Below are positions 15,448 through 24,621 of a stretch of DNA of 64,000 nt, piece by piece. Every line of letters begins with the position of its first letter. Positions within the stretch are counted from its first letter, which is position 1. The position numbers and the translations under genes are program-made. Origin of the DNA: JBCDCY01 sp039180875 (GTDB taxonomy: Bacteria; Pseudomonadota; Alphaproteobacteria; Rhodobacterales; Rhodobacteraceae); NCBI GenBank assembly GCA_039180875.1, contig JBCDCY010000009.1, forward strand, positions 90,600 through 154,599. Reading direction: 5' to 3'. The notes beneath the pieces were generated by a model. That model did no database searches and was not told where the DNA came from. It worked only from the letters and a program-made list of their open reading frames with translations.

Positions 15448-16656
15448 TCAGAGAAGCGTCTTTAGGTCCGAAGTGGGATCGGCGAGCCCCTCGACCGGCG
15501 GAGATCGGCCAGCCTCGATCCAGCGCTTGCCGAGCATATAGGCCCGCGCATCGCCCAAAGCGTCGACGGCGAGCAGGCGCGGCCCCTCGAAATACCAGAC
15601 CGACTGGGTGCCCGGCCGGGCGCCAGGGCGTACGATTGTGCGGTCGAAACCAGTGCCGAGCCCGGCGATCTGCAGCTTCATGTCGAACTGATCGGACCAG
15701 AACCAGGGCCGCGCCTGGTAAGGCGCCGCATCGCCGATCATCGCGGCGGCCACCGCCTCCCCCTGGTCGATGGCGTTGGGCACGGACTCGAGCCTCACCC
15801 GGCCGCCGCCGTAGGGAAAGGAGGTGCAATCGCCCGCCGCGAAGATCAGCGGATCGGAGGTGCGCCCCTGGGCATCGACCGCGATGCCGTTGTCGATGGT
15901 GAGACCCGCCGCCTCCGCCAAGTCGGTGGCGGGCCGGATGCCGATGCCCACGACCACGAAGTCCACGTCGATCCGCCGGCCGTCCGACAGCTCTGCCGCC
16001 GTGACCCGGCTGTCGCCGGGCAGCGCTGTGAGGCTGGCGCCTTCCACCACCTCCACCCCGTGGCTTTCGTGCAGGGCGCGCATGAAATCCGCCGTCTCGA
16101 CCGCGGCGACGCGCTGCAGGATGCGGGGCGCGGCCTCCACCAACGTCACGGCGAGGCCCCGCATGGCGGCAACGGCTGCGGCCTCGAGCCCGATATAGCC
16201 GCCGCCCACCACCAGAACCCGGCGCCCCGGGGCGAATTCCGGGGCCATGGCGTCCACGTCAGCGAGGGTTCGGACGGTGTAGACCCCGGCGAGCGCCCCG
16301 CCCATCGCCACCGGCAACAGGAGGGGGATGGAGCCGGTGGTCAGCGCCAACTGATCGTAGGGGAGCGTGCTGCCATCGGCCAGATGCACGACCCGGGCCG
16401 GCCGGTCGATCCCGGTCGCCGCCACGCCGAGGCGGAGGGCGATGCCTTGCTCCGCGTAGAACTCGCGCGGGCGGAGGTAGAGCCGCGCCTCCTCCATCTC
16501 TCCGAGCAGATATTTCTTGGAGAGCGGCGGGCGCTGATAGGGCGGGACCGGCTCCTCCCCCACGATGGTGAGCGGGCCCTCATGCCCCAGCGCCCGCAGC
16601 TTGACAGCGAGGGAGGAGGCCGCCTGCCCGGCGCCGACGACGACGATCGCACCCAT
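15448..16656 (-). CDS. FAD-dependent NAD(P)H:ferredoxin oxidoreductase
   Basis: A 402-residue flavoprotein of the putidaredoxin/rhodocoxin reductase class. FAD-binding IVVVGAGQAASSLAVKLRALG opens the protein; VPPYQRPPLSKKYLLG is diagnostic. The NAD(P)H site is VLVVGGGYIGLEAAAVAA (about 146-163), and the second FAD motif is LIFAAGDCTSFPYG. It ends with the C-terminal reductase domain (PWFWSDQFDMKLQIAGL). It passes electrons from NAD(P)H to a [2Fe-2S] ferredoxin; the adrenodoxin-type ferredoxin at 60880-61203 would be a fitting partner. It is divergent from the peroxiredoxin gene. No P450 or dioxygenase terminal oxidase is present here. Confidence 0.92.
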   Translation of the reverse strand: MGAIVVVGAGQAASSLAVKLRALGHEGPLTIVGEEPVPPYQRPPLSKKYLLGEMEEARLYLRPREFYAEQGIALRLGVAATGIDRPARVVHLADGSTLPYDQLALTTGSIPLLLPVAMGGALAGVYTVRTLADVDAMAPEFAPGRRVLVVGGGYIGLEAAAVAAMRGLAVTLVEAAPRILQRVAAVETADFMRALHESHGVEVVEGASLTALPGDSRVTAAELSDGRRIDVDFVVVGIGIRPATDLAEAAGLTIDNGIAVDAQGRTSDPLIFAAGDCTSFPYGGGRVRLESVPNAIDQGEAVAAAMIGDAAPYQARPWFWSDQFDMKLQIAGLGTGFDRTIVRPGARPGTQSVWYFEGPRLLAVDALGDARAYMLGKRWIEAGRSPPVEGLADPTSDLKTLL

Positions 16657-16806
16657 CCACCCTCTCCCACCGCAAGCGCCTCCGTCCTACGCGCGGCCCG
16701 CCTGCCGTTCAATCGCCGGCGGGGCTGGCGCGTCGTCGCGGATCGACTAAAGTCGCGCCGCGGGCCCCGGCGGAAGGGCGTCCCGACACCGACCAGGGAG
16801 AGCACA

Positions 16807-17295
16807 ATGACCATTTCCGTTGGGGACCAAGTGCCCGCTGCCACCTTTCGCGAGATGACCGACGACGGCCCGGCCGACATCGACGGCGCGAGCTTCTTCG
16901 CCGGCCGCAAGATCGCGCTGTTTGCCGTGCCGGGGGCCTATACGCCGACCTGCCATGTGAACCACATGCCGAGCTTCGTGAACAACGCCAATGCCTTGCG
17001 CGCCCATGGCGTGGACGAGATCGCCTGTGTCGCGGTGAACGATCCCTTCGTGATGAAGCAGTGGGGCGCCGACACCGGCGCGACAGCCGCCGGTATTCGC
17101 CTGCTCTCAGACGCGGATGCGGCCTTCACCAAGGCCCTCGGCCTCGAGTTCACGGCGCCGCCGGTGGGCCTGATCGACCGCTCCAAGCGCTATTCGATGC
17201 TGATCGAGGACGGCAAGGTGACGCAGCTGAACGTCGAGGACAATCCGGGCGTTTGCGAGGTCTCGGGCGGCGACAAGCTGCTCGCCCAGATCTAG
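16807..17295 (+). CDS. Peroxiredoxin (Prx5 type)
   Basis: A 162-residue thiol peroxidase. VPGAYTPTCH carries the peroxidatic Cys (Cys49) in the Pro-x-x-x-Thr-x-x-Cys motif, and PPVGLIDRSKRYSMLIEDG and LNVEDNPGVCEVSGGD are typical of the Prx5/AhpE-like glutaredoxin- or thioredoxin-dependent class. It reduces H2O2 and alkyl hydroperoxides in the cytoplasm. The ATG at 16807 follows GGGAGAG. Its stop codon shares bases with that of the convergent pterin dehydratase gene. Confidence 0.93.
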   Translation: MTISVGDQVPAATFREMTDDGPADIDGASFFAGRKIALFAVPGAYTPTCHVNHMPSFVNNANALRAHGVDEIACVAVNDPFVMKQWGADTGATAAGIRLLSDADAAFTKALGLEFTAPPVGLIDRSKRYSMLIEDGKVTQLNVEDNPGVCEVSGGDKLLAQI

Positions 17296-17585
17296 GCGAG
17301 GTCGTCCAACGTCTCGGCCAGGGTGACGTCGAGGGGGGAGAGCCCCCCGGCATCATGGGTCGTCAGCGTCACCTCGACGGTCTTGTAGACGTTCGACCAT
17401 TCCGGGTGGTGATCGAGCTTCTCGGCCCAGATCGCCGCCCGGGTCATCCAGCCGAAGGCCTCGTTGAAGTCGGCGAAGACGAAGCGCTTGTGGATGGCGT
17501 CACGCCCCTCCACCTCGGCCCAGCCATTGGCCTTGAGGGGGGCGAGCGCTGCCTCCCGCGCGGATCCGTCGAGCTTCTCGGCCAT
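17292..17585 (-). CDS. phhB: 4a-hydroxytetrahydrobiopterin dehydratase (pterin-4a-carbinolamine dehydratase)
   Basis: A 97-residue protein. The active-site block DHHPEWSNVYKTVEVTLTTHDAGG with its two His residues and GWMTRAAIWAEKL identify the PCD/DCoH family, which dehydrates 4a-hydroxytetrahydrobiopterin formed by aromatic amino acid hydroxylases. No phenylalanine hydroxylase gene is in the window. Its ATG is immediately preceded by the stop of the DUF482 acyltransferase gene with which it is co-oriented. The CTAG at 17292-17295 supplies stop codons to both this gene and the peroxiredoxin. Confidence 0.93.
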   Translation of the reverse strand: MAEKLDGSAREAALAPLKANGWAEVEGRDAIHKRFVFADFNEAFGWMTRAAIWAEKLDHHPEWSNVYKTVEVTLTTHDAGGLSPLDVTLAETLDDLA

Positions 17586-18769
17586 CAGCTGTCTCCCTCG
17601 CAGTTGCGGAACGGACCGTAGCTGGTCAGCACCTCGATCTCTTCATCCACGGCGCGGCTTTCGGCCTCGAGGTACTGGGCGACGGCGGCGCGAAAGCCCT
17701 CGTCCCGGATCCAGTGCAGCGCGAAGACGGGCCGGGGCAGGTAGCCGCGGGCGAGCTTGTGCTCGCCCTGGGCGCCGGCCTCCACCGTCTTCAGGCCGTT
17801 GGCGATGGCGTAGTCGAGGGCCTGATAATAGCAGACCTCGAAATGCAGGCAGGAATGATCCTCGATACAGCCCCAGTAGCGGCCGAACAGGGTCTCCCGC
17901 CCGATCAGGTTGAGCGCGCCAGCCACCCAGCGCCCGTTCCGGCGGCAGAGGATGAGCAGGATGTCGTCCCGGAGCCGCTCCTGCGCGATGTCGAAGAACC
18001 GGCGCGTGAGATAGGGGGAGCCCCATTTCCGCGCGCCGGTGTCCTGGTAGAAGGTCCAGAAGGCGTCCCAATGCTCGGGCTCGATCGCGTCGCCGGTCAG
18101 CTGCACGATCTCCCCGCCAAAGGCTTGGGCGGTGCGCCGTTCCTTCCGGATCGCCTTGCGCTTGCGCGAGGCGAGGGTGGCGAGGAAGGCGTCGAAATCG
18201 GCGTAGGCGTCGTTTGCCCAGTGGAACTGCTGGCTCCGCCGCTGGAGGAGGCCAAGGGCACCGCCGGCCACGTACTCCTCCTCCGTGCAGAAGGTGACGT
18301 GGAGGGAGGAGACGCGGTTCTGGTCGCCCAGGGTCACGGCGCCTTGGAGGAGCGCGGCGCGGCCCGCCTCCTCCATCCCCGGGCGCACCAATAGGCGCCG
18401 GCCGGTGGCGGGGGTGAACGGCACGGAGGCCTGGAGCTTGGGGTAATAGCGCCCGCCCGCCCGTTCGTAGGCGTGGGCCCAGCTATGGTCGAACAGGTAT
18501 TCACCCTGGCTGTGGCTTTTGCCGTAAAGCGGCATGACGCCGATGATCTCGCCCCGGAGCCGCGCCACCAGATGGCGGGGGCCCCAGCCGCTGCCGCTGC
18601 CGACGGAGCGGCTCTCCTCCAGCGCTGAGAGGAAGCGGTGGGTGGTGAAGGGATCGAGGGGCGGGCCGCCATCGGCGGTCTCGGGGCAGGCGCAGGCATC
18701 CCAGTCCTCGGCCGCAATCTCGGCGAGACTGCTCAGCACGGAAACCTCGATCGTGTCCTCGCCGTCCAT
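17585..18769 (-). CDS. GNAT-like acyltransferase, COG3146/DUF482 (FemAB-like) family
   Basis: A 394-residue protein. LARLRGEIIGVMPLYGKSHSQGEYLFDHSWA and RKAIRKERRTAQAFG are family blocks; the C-terminal half has GSPYLTRRFFDIA, WVAGALNLIGRETLFGRYWG and HFEVCYYQALDYAIANGL, typical of the COG3146 set distantly related to FemAB and GNAT acyltransferases. Substrate unknown; often labelled peptidoglycan biosynthesis without proof. The ATG at 18769 (MDGEDTIEV) is preferred; an alternative TTG at 18832 would overlap the upstream TGA as TTGA but lacks a ribosome site. Confidence 0.85.
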   Translation of the reverse strand: MDGEDTIEVSVLSSLAEIAAEDWDACACPETADGGPPLDPFTTHRFLSALEESRSVGSGSGWGPRHLVARLRGEIIGVMPLYGKSHSQGEYLFDHSWAHAYERAGGRYYPKLQASVPFTPATGRRLLVRPGMEEAGRAALLQGAVTLGDQNRVSSLHVTFCTEEEYVAGGALGLLQRRSQQFHWANDAYADFDAFLATLASRKRKAIRKERRTAQAFGGEIVQLTGDAIEPEHWDAFWTFYQDTGARKWGSPYLTRRFFDIAQERLRDDILLILCRRNGRWVAGALNLIGRETLFGRYWGCIEDHSCLHFEVCYYQALDYAIANGLKTVEAGAQGEHKLARGYLPRPVFALHWIRDEGFRAAVAQYLEAESRAVDEEIEVLTSYGPFRNCEGDS

Positions 18770-18828
18770 GAACTGCGCCTGTCTGCGGGATGGGTTCGCT
18801 GGGGAAGGTGGGCGGTCGGCGGCCGGGG

Positions 18829-19581
18829 TCAACCGGGCTGCGGCATGTAGCCCTCGAACGTGATCGTGTCGGCGGTCCGGCGGGCGATCCGCTCCTCCTC
18901 CGCCGAGCGGATGGTCCAGCAGAGGATCGGTGTGCCGCGCTGCTTCAGCGCCTGAACTGGGGCGTCGTCGAGCGTGCGCCAGTCGTGGGAGATGAAGCTG
19001 GCATCCACCGCGTCGAAATCGGTGATGGCGGCGAGGCGCTGGCGGATCTCGCGGGAGAGATGGCCGAAATGCGTGTCGTCGTCGAAGCGGCAGGTGGTGA
19101 GGCCGCGGGGGATGTCGGCGGTGGCGAGGCGCCCGACCATGGAGGGGTCGAAGGACATCGCGGCGACCGGCCCGCGGTAGGTGACCAGATACTCCGCCAC
19201 CCGGGTCTCAAGCAGGCCCGCGTCCTCTGGCCTCTGGTTCTTGAGCTCGATCAGCAGGGGCGCGCGGCCGCCCACGAGCTCCAGGATCTCGGCGAGGGAC
19301 GGGATCGTGTCGCGGCTGCCGGTGAGGGGGAGGGCCGAGAGCGCCGACATCGTCTCGGCCCGCACCGGCCCCGCCGCGGCGGTCAGGCGATCGAGGGTGG
19401 CGTCGTGGAAGACGGCGGCCTCGCCGTCGCTGGTGAGCTGCACGTCGATCTCGATACCGTAACCCGCCTCGATGGCGGCCGCGACGGCGCTGACGGAGTT
19501 CTCCACGATCCCCGCCTCCCGGTCGTGCAGGCCCCGATGGGCGAGGGGTGTTTGCAGGAAGACGGGGTCGAGGTCTGGCAT
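18829..19581 (-). CDS. Glycerophosphodiester phosphodiesterase family protein
   Basis: A 250-residue TIM-barrel phosphodiesterase. LAHRGLHD...IVENSVSAVAAA contains the catalytic His and Glu-Asn, YGIEIDVQLTSDGEAAVFHD the metal-binding Glu-x-Asp and second His, and APLLIELKNQ another conserved strand. It hydrolyses glycerophosphodiesters to glycerol-3-phosphate and an alcohol. It has no signal peptide, so it is cytoplasmic. It lies 4 nt after the holA stop in a long minus-strand operon. Specificity cannot be read. Confidence 0.9.
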   Translation of the reverse strand: MPDLDPVFLQTPLAHRGLHDREAGIVENSVSAVAAAIEAGYGIEIDVQLTSDGEAAVFHDATLDRLTAAAGPVRAETMSALSALPLTGSRDTIPSLAEILELVGGRAPLLIELKNQRPEDAGLLETRVAEYLVTYRGPVAAMSFDPSMVGRLATADIPRGLTTCRFDDDTHFGHLSREIRQRLAAITDFDAVDASFISHDWRTLDDAPVQALKQRGTPILCWTIRSAEEERIARRTADTITFEGYMPQPG

Positions 19582-19585
19582 GGGC

Positions 19586-20608
19586 TCAGCGCGGGCGCAG
19601 CATGGCGATACGGATCAACGCCCGCTCCAGCAACGCCGCCGCCGGTGCGGCGGTGGTGGAGCGAAGCGACAGGTCGGCCTCCAGCAGCAGATGCAAGGCG
19701 CGCTCGAGCCGGGCCGGTCCCCAGCCCCGCGCCTCCGCCGCCATGCGGTCCCGCCTTGGCCCGAAGACCGGCGGGCGGGCGCGCGACAGCGCCGCGCCGG
19801 GCCCGGCCGGATCGCTCGCCGCACCGTGGAGCTGGCGGAAGTGGCGCGCGACCCCGATGCAGAGGGTCGTGGGCGCCACGCCCTGGAGCGCGAGGCGCCG
19901 CATCTCCGTCCCCACCCGGCCGGCATCGCCGGCGGCGACGGCGCTTATGGCGGTGTCGATATCGGCATCGAGGGCTGGGGGCGCCACGGCGGCGATGTCC
20001 TCGGGGCCGATCTCGGTCTCCTGGCCGCGGGTGTAAAGCGCCAGTTTCTCAAGCAGTTGCGCGAAGTCGCCTGGGGGCAGCGTCTGGCCGAGGGCCAGCA
20101 GCTCGTCGCGCCCCTCGCGGCCGATCGCGCCGAGGCCCGCCGCGCCGATCGTCGCCTCAACCTCCGCTCGATCCGGCGCGTCGGCATAGACCGGGAGGGC
20201 GGCGGCCCGCTCCGCCCCCTCGAAGAGCTTGCGGAGGGCGGAGCGGGGCGCGAGCTGCCCCGCAGTCAGGATCAGGAAGGCGTCGCCCTCTTCCCAACTG
20301 GACAGGGCCGCCTCGACCATCAGCGCCAGGCCGTCGCCCGCCTCCGTCACCATCACCACCCGCTGGCCGGGAAAGAAGCCCTGGGCCCGCATCGCGTCCT
20401 GCAGCGCGGCGGGATCGGCGCGGAGCGCGGCGCCGTCCAGGCGCTCCAGCCGCATCTCTGCCGCCGCCTCGGGGCCGGCAAGCGCCGTCGCCAGCTTCTC
20501 CCGCCGGTCGGCGATGCGCATCGGATCGGCGCCGTAGATCAGAATGGCGCCGCGGCTTGGATCGGGATTGGCGACGAAGCGGGCGCCGTCGCGGGTCGAG
20601 AGCTTCAC
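19586..20608 (-). CDS. holA: DNA polymerase III subunit delta
   Basis: A 340-residue clamp-loader subunit. FVANPDPSRGAILIYGADPMRIADRREKL begins the AAA+-like domain; EEGDAFLILTAGQL and LYTRGQETEIGPEDIAAV are typical of HolA; the C-terminal collar region has TLCIGVARHFRQLHGA and LERALIRIAM. HolA binds and opens the beta sliding clamp. The GTG start overlaps the TGA of lptE (GTGA), a linkage conserved with lptE and leuS in many Gram-negatives. There is no P-loop, as expected for delta. Confidence 0.94.
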   Translation of the reverse strand: MKLSTRDGARFVANPDPSRGAILIYGADPMRIADRREKLATALAGPEAAAEMRLERLDGAALRADPAALQDAMRAQGFFPGQRVVMVTEAGDGLALMVEAALSSWEEGDAFLILTAGQLAPRSALRKLFEGAERAAALPVYADAPDRAEVEATIGAAGLGAIGREGRDELLALGQTLPPGDFAQLLEKLALYTRGQETEIGPEDIAAVAPPALDADIDTAISAVAAGDAGRVGTEMRRLALQGVAPTTLCIGVARHFRQLHGAASDPAGPGAALSRARPPVFGPRRDRMAAEARGWGPARLERALHLLLEADLSLRSTTAAPAAALLERALIRIAMLRPR

Positions 20609-21120
20609 GCCGCGAGGTCGGCGGCGGCGAGGCTGACGCCGATCACGATGCGCTCGGCCAGGTCGACGGCCAGCCGCCGCTCGGCATCGCGGCCGGCGGT
20701 GCGGGTGGCAAAGGTCGACTCGGTCGCGGAATAGGACGTGGCGCTTTCCACCAGGCCCGTCGCCACCGGCTCCGCTGTGCCGGAGCGCCAGAGCTCCCAC
20801 TCCGCATTGCCAAGCACGCTGTAGCGGGTGATCTCGTTGTCCTGGGCGATGGCGGCGCCGCGGGTCGTCATCTCGACCCCCGCGCGCAGGTTGTAGGCGG
20901 GATCGGTCGGGGCGCGGCCGAGGCGGCGCACCAACTGCTCGCGCATGAAGTAGGCGGTGCGCGCATTGCCCGCGACGGTCGCGATGGCCACCTGGCCGAG
21001 CAGGTCGGAGGCCGGCGAGCCCTCCCCGTAGACCGGCTGGAAGCCACAGCCGGCGAGCGGCAGTAGCGCCGCCGTCAGCAAGAGACGCCGTCGGTCAGGG
21101 GATATCAGGCCGTTTGCCAT
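20605..21120 (-). CDS. lptE: LPS-assembly lipoprotein LptE
   Basis: A 171-residue lipoprotein: LLLTAALLPLAGCGFQPVYG contains the lipobox LAGC, with acylated Cys near residue 25, and the conserved GFQPVYG just after it. LptE plugs the LptD barrel in the outer membrane for LPS insertion. The ATG at 21120 is used because AGGAGGAGG lies just upstream; a longer version from 21144 would overlap leuS by 14 nt and disturb the signal peptide. It sits between leuS and holA. Confidence 0.9.
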   Translation of the reverse strand: MANGLISPDRRRLLLTAALLPLAGCGFQPVYGEGSPASDLLGQVAIATVAGNARTAYFMREQLVRRLGRAPTDPAYNLRAGVEMTTRGAAIAQDNEITRYSVLGNAEWELWRSGTAEPVATGLVESATSYSATESTFATRTAGRDAERRLAVDLAERIVIGVSLAAADLAA

Positions 21121-21130
21121 CGCCTCCTCC

Positions 21131-23692
21131 TTAGACCACCACATTGACGATCCGCCCAGGCACCACGATCAGCTTGCGCGGCGTGCCGCCGGCCAGATAC
21201 CGCTGCACCGTCGCGTCGGCGAGCACCATGGCCTCGACCGCATCCTGGTCGGCACTGGCGGGAACCGAGAGCTCTGTCCGCCGCTTGCCGTTGATCTGAA
21301 CCGGCAGCACGATCTCGTCACTGGCCAACAAGGCGGGGTCCGCCTTGGGCCAGGGGGCCGTCGTGACGAAACCGGTATGGCCGAGGGTTGCCCACATCTC
21401 TTCGGCGAGGTGAGGGGTCATCGGTTGCATCAGTTGCGCCATGGTCGCAAGCACCCGGCGCCGCGTCGCGGCCCGGGCCGGGGTGCGGGCGAGCACGTTG
21501 GTGAGCGTGTAGAGCGCCGCGATCCCCTTGTTGAAGGCAAAGCCCTTGATCGCCGCGGTGACGTCGGCGATCGCCTGGGCCTCGGCCCGGGCGATGGTCG
21601 CGTCGTCGCCCCCGGTGTCCTCGGGTTCGTTGGCGCAGGCCTCCTCCGTCAGGCGCCAGACCCGCTGTAGGTGCTTCGAGGCCGCCTCGACCCCCGCCTC
21701 GGTCCATTCCACGTCGCGCTCCGGCGGGCTGTCGGACATCACGAACCAGCGGGCCGTGTCGGCACCGTAGCGGGCGATGATGTCGTCGGGGTCGATCACG
21801 TTCTTCTTCGACTTCGACATCTTGACCGAGGGGCCAATCTCCACCGGCTCGCCCGTCGCCTTCAGCGTCGCGCCATCCTCTCCCCGCTCCACCTCCTCCG
21901 GTGCGTGCCAGACTGGCAGGCCGTTCGCGCCGGTGGTGGAGTAGGTCTCGTGCACCAGCATGCCTTGGGTGAAGAGCGCGTCGAAGGGTTCTGCCGCACT
22001 CTCCGGCAGATGGCCGGTCTTGATCATCGCCCGGACGAAGAAGCGGGAGTAGAGGAGGTGCAGGATCGCGTGCTCGACCCCGCCGATATACTGATCGACG
22101 TTCATCCAGTAGCTGGCTTCGGCCAGATCCGTCGGCGTCTCCGCCTTGGGCGCGGTGAAGCGGACGAAGTACCAGGAGCTGTCGACGAAGGTGTCCATCG
22201 TGTCCGTCTCCCGCGTCGCCGCCTCGCCGCAGATCGGGCAGGGGACCTGACGCCAGGACGGGTGGCGGTCGAGCGGGTTGCCGGGGATCGAGAGGTCGAC
22301 GTCCAGCGGCAGGGTGATCGGCAGATTCTCTTTCTTTTCCGGGACGATGCCGCAGCTTTGGCAATGCACGATCGGGATCGGGCAGCCCCAGTAGCGCTGC
22401 CGGCTGAGCCCCCAGTCGCGGAGGCGATAGCGGGTGATGCCGGTGCCGAGGCCCTCATCCTCGAACCAGGCGATGGTGGCGTCGATCGCCTCTTGGCTGG
22501 TCACCTCCTCAACCCCGGCGAAGTGGTCGACGTAGCGGACCTTCTCGGTCTTCGGCGGCACCAGCGCCTCGGTCCCCACATCGGCCGGGTCGTCGAGCAG
22601 GTAGAAGGCGTTCGCCACCGGTAGATCGTACTTTCGGGCGAAGTCGAGATCGCGCTGGTCGTGGGCCGGGCAGCCGAAGACCGCGCCGGTGCCGTAGTCC
22701 ATCAGCACGAAGTTGCCGATCCAGACCGGCAGCTCCTCCTCCGGCGTGATCGGGTGACGGACCTTGAGGCCGGTATCGAGGCCGCGCTTCTCCGCCGTCT
22801 CCAGCGCCTCCTCCGAGGTGCCGGCGCGCCGGCACTCGGCGCAGAAGGCGGCGATCTCGGGGTGGTCGGCCTCCAGCGCCTTGGCGACGGGATGGTCGGG
22901 CGAGATCGCGAGGAAGCTCGCACCGCGGAGCGTGTCGGGCCGGGTCGAGTAGCAGGGGATCGTCTCCATCCCCTGCTGGGGTTCGATGAGCGCGAACGGG
23001 ATCTCGATCCCTCGCGACTTGCCGATCCAGTTGGCCTGCATCAGGCGGACCTTGTCGGGCCAGTGCTCCAGACCTTCGATGGCGGCCAGCAGCTCCTCCG
23101 CATAGTCTGAGATCCGGAAGGACCATTGCACGAGCTCGCGCCGCTCCACCTCCGCGCCCGAGCGCCAGCCGCGGCCGTCGATCACCTGCTCATTGGCGAG
23201 CACCGTCATGTCGACGGGATCCCAGTTCACCATCGAGCTTTTGCGGTCGATCAGCCCGGCCTCGAGGAAATCCAGGAACAGCGCCTGCTGCTGGGCGACA
23301 TAGTCGTCATCGCAGGTCGCAAGCTCCCGCGACCAGTCTATGGAGAAGCCGAGGGGCTGCATCTGCGCCCGCATGGTGGCGATGTTTCGATAGGTCCAGT
23401 CGCGGGGATGGACGCCGGCCTGCATCGCGGCGTTCTCGGCCGGCATGCCGAAGGCGTCGAAGCCCATGGGATGGAGCACGTTGAAGCCGGCGGCGCGTTT
23501 GAACCGCGCGATCACGTCGCCCATCACGTAGTTGCGGGTATGGCCGATATGGATGCGCCCCGAGGGATAGGGGAACATCTCCAACACGTAGTATTTCGGT
23601 CTATTTTCGTCGCGCTCGGCGCGAAACAGCGCTGCCTCGTCCCAGGCCTTCTGCCACTTCGCCTCAACGGCACCCGGGGTGTATCGCGACAT
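21131..23692 (-). CDS. leuS: Leucyl-tRNA synthetase
   Basis: An 853-residue class I aminoacyl-tRNA synthetase. The HIGH motif is HIGH in PYPSGRIHIGHTRNY (residues 48-51), and KMSKS is in GPSVKMSKSKKNVIDP near residue 622. An editing CP1 domain with Thr-rich YSTRPDTLRGASFLAIS and a zinc-like cluster (CPICGEAATRETDTMDTF; CQSCG) lies between. It charges tRNA-Leu. It is the second gene of the minus-strand operon after DUF3576. Length and motifs are normal. Confidence 0.98.
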   Translation of the reverse strand: MSRYTPGAVEAKWQKAWDEAALFRAERDENRPKYYVLEMFPYPSGRIHIGHTRNYVMGDVIARFKRAAGFNVLHPMGFDAFGMPAENAAMQAGVHPRDWTYRNIATMRAQMQPLGFSIDWSRELATCDDDYVAQQQALFLDFLEAGLIDRKSSMVNWDPVDMTVLANEQVIDGRGWRSGAEVERRELVQWSFRISDYAEELLAAIEGLEHWPDKVRLMQANWIGKSRGIEIPFALIEPQQGMETIPCYSTRPDTLRGASFLAISPDHPVAKALEADHPEIAAFCAECRRAGTSEEALETAEKRGLDTGLKVRHPITPEEELPVWIGNFVLMDYGTGAVFGCPAHDQRDLDFARKYDLPVANAFYLLDDPADVGTEALVPPKTEKVRYVDHFAGVEEVTSQEAIDATIAWFEDEGLGTGITRYRLRDWGLSRQRYWGCPIPIVHCQSCGIVPEKKENLPITLPLDVDLSIPGNPLDRHPSWRQVPCPICGEAATRETDTMDTFVDSSWYFVRFTAPKAETPTDLAEASYWMNVDQYIGGVEHAILHLLYSRFFVRAMIKTGHLPESAAEPFDALFTQGMLVHETYSTTGANGLPVWHAPEEVERGEDGATLKATGEPVEIGPSVKMSKSKKNVIDPDDIIARYGADTARWFVMSDSPPERDVEWTEAGVEAASKHLQRVWRLTEEACANEPEDTGGDDATIARAEAQAIADVTAAIKGFAFNKGIAALYTLTNVLARTPARAATRRRVLATMAQLMQPMTPHLAEEMWATLGHTGFVTTAPWPKADPALLASDEIVLPVQINGKRRTELSVPASADQDAVEAMVLADATVQRYLAGGTPRKLIVVPGRIVNVVV

Positions 23693-23787
23693 CGGCGTCT
23701 CCGGAGCCTAAGGAAGCCGGCGAAGGTTGGCCGGCCGGCATCCTGTCTTTCAAGGCGAACGCGAGACCCGTCAAGGCCCTCGAGGAC

Positions 23788-24345
23788 TTAGGAGGGCACC
23801 AGCGGCGTGCCCTCAACCTCAGAGATCCGGATCTGCCGCGCACGGGTCAGGATCGCATCCTCGATCTCCCGCGGCACGCTGGCATCGACCGGGGCCGAGA
23901 CCCAAACGGTGTCGCGCAGCACCTCGCGGAACACTGCGACGCGGAGCGAGGACACCTCAAGCGCCACGTCAGTCACATAGACGGTGATCTTGAAGCGCTC
24001 ATCCTGCATCTCGGGCGTCGAGCCCCAACCCGTGGCGATGACGCCGGAGAACGGGTCGGTCGCCTCCACCGGCAGGAAGTTCAGCGTATCGAGCGCGCCC
24101 TGCCACATGTACTTGTTGACCCGGATGCCTGCGCCCGGCGCGGTCTGCTCCGCCGTGCCGAGGAACCAGTCGGACACGGTGCTGCCGTCGGTGCCGATGG
24201 CGTCGTCATCCAGACCCTGCCGCCGAAGCTCCGCCTTCGACGAAATCGGCGCGGAATTCGTTGGTTCTGGGCTACAGGCGCCAACCAGCGTCACCGCAGC
24301 CAAACCGCCGATGGCGGTGATGAATTTCAGTCCCCGTTCCCACAT
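23788..24345 (-). CDS. DUF3576 domain-containing lipoprotein
   Basis: A 185-residue protein with a lipoprotein signal (ITAIGGLAAVTLVGAC, lipobox VGAC), then GTDGSTVSDWFLG, VNKYMWQGALDTLNFLPV and DPFSGVIATGWGSTPEMQDERFKITVYV, all typical of the DUF3576 family. The family is conserved next to leuS in alphaproteobacteria; its role is unknown, presumably in the cell envelope. The start has GGAGAAGG upstream. It is divergent from the porin gene and probably heads the leuS operon, with 95 nt between the two genes. Confidence 0.9.
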   Translation of the reverse strand: MWERGLKFITAIGGLAAVTLVGACSPEPTNSAPISSKAELRRQGLDDDAIGTDGSTVSDWFLGTAEQTAPGAGIRVNKYMWQGALDTLNFLPVEATDPFSGVIATGWGSTPEMQDERFKITVYVTDVALEVSSLRVAVFREVLRDTVWVSAPVDASVPREIEDAILTRARQIRISEVEGTPLVPS

Positions 24346-24534
24346 TTATCCTTCTCCGTCCTGCGTCGGAGCACCCCCAACGGCAGTCATCTACCGCGTT
24401 ATGGGTAGCCGGACAAGACGATTGCGCCAAAGCCCTTGCTGTGCGGGGCTTGCGGTTCTCCCCGAGGCGTCGCGCCACACTGTGGCAGGAACGCTACAAG
24501 GGGGCCGCTCTTTGCGCCATCGTTGCAGGTGTGC

Positions 24535-24563
24535 TTGACCCGAGAGGGCGGTTTGGAGAATTT
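24535..24563 (+). promoter_or_regulatory. Probable porin promoter
   Basis: TTGACC (24535-24540), a 17-nt spacer and GAATTT (24558-24563) precede a leader of about 50 nt. A second TTGACA at 24562-24567 has no good -10. A 12-bp palindrome CCTCCATGGAGG lies in the leader. Confidence 0.45.
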
Positions 24564-24621
24564 GACAACACTCATTCGGATCCCTCCATGGAGGAGGGCT
24601 CGGGACTTCATGAGGGACACG

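Noticed and set aside
18790..21066. 758-codon plus-strand open frame
   Set aside because: Antisense to the GDPD, holA and lptE genes; Arg/Pro-rich shadow.
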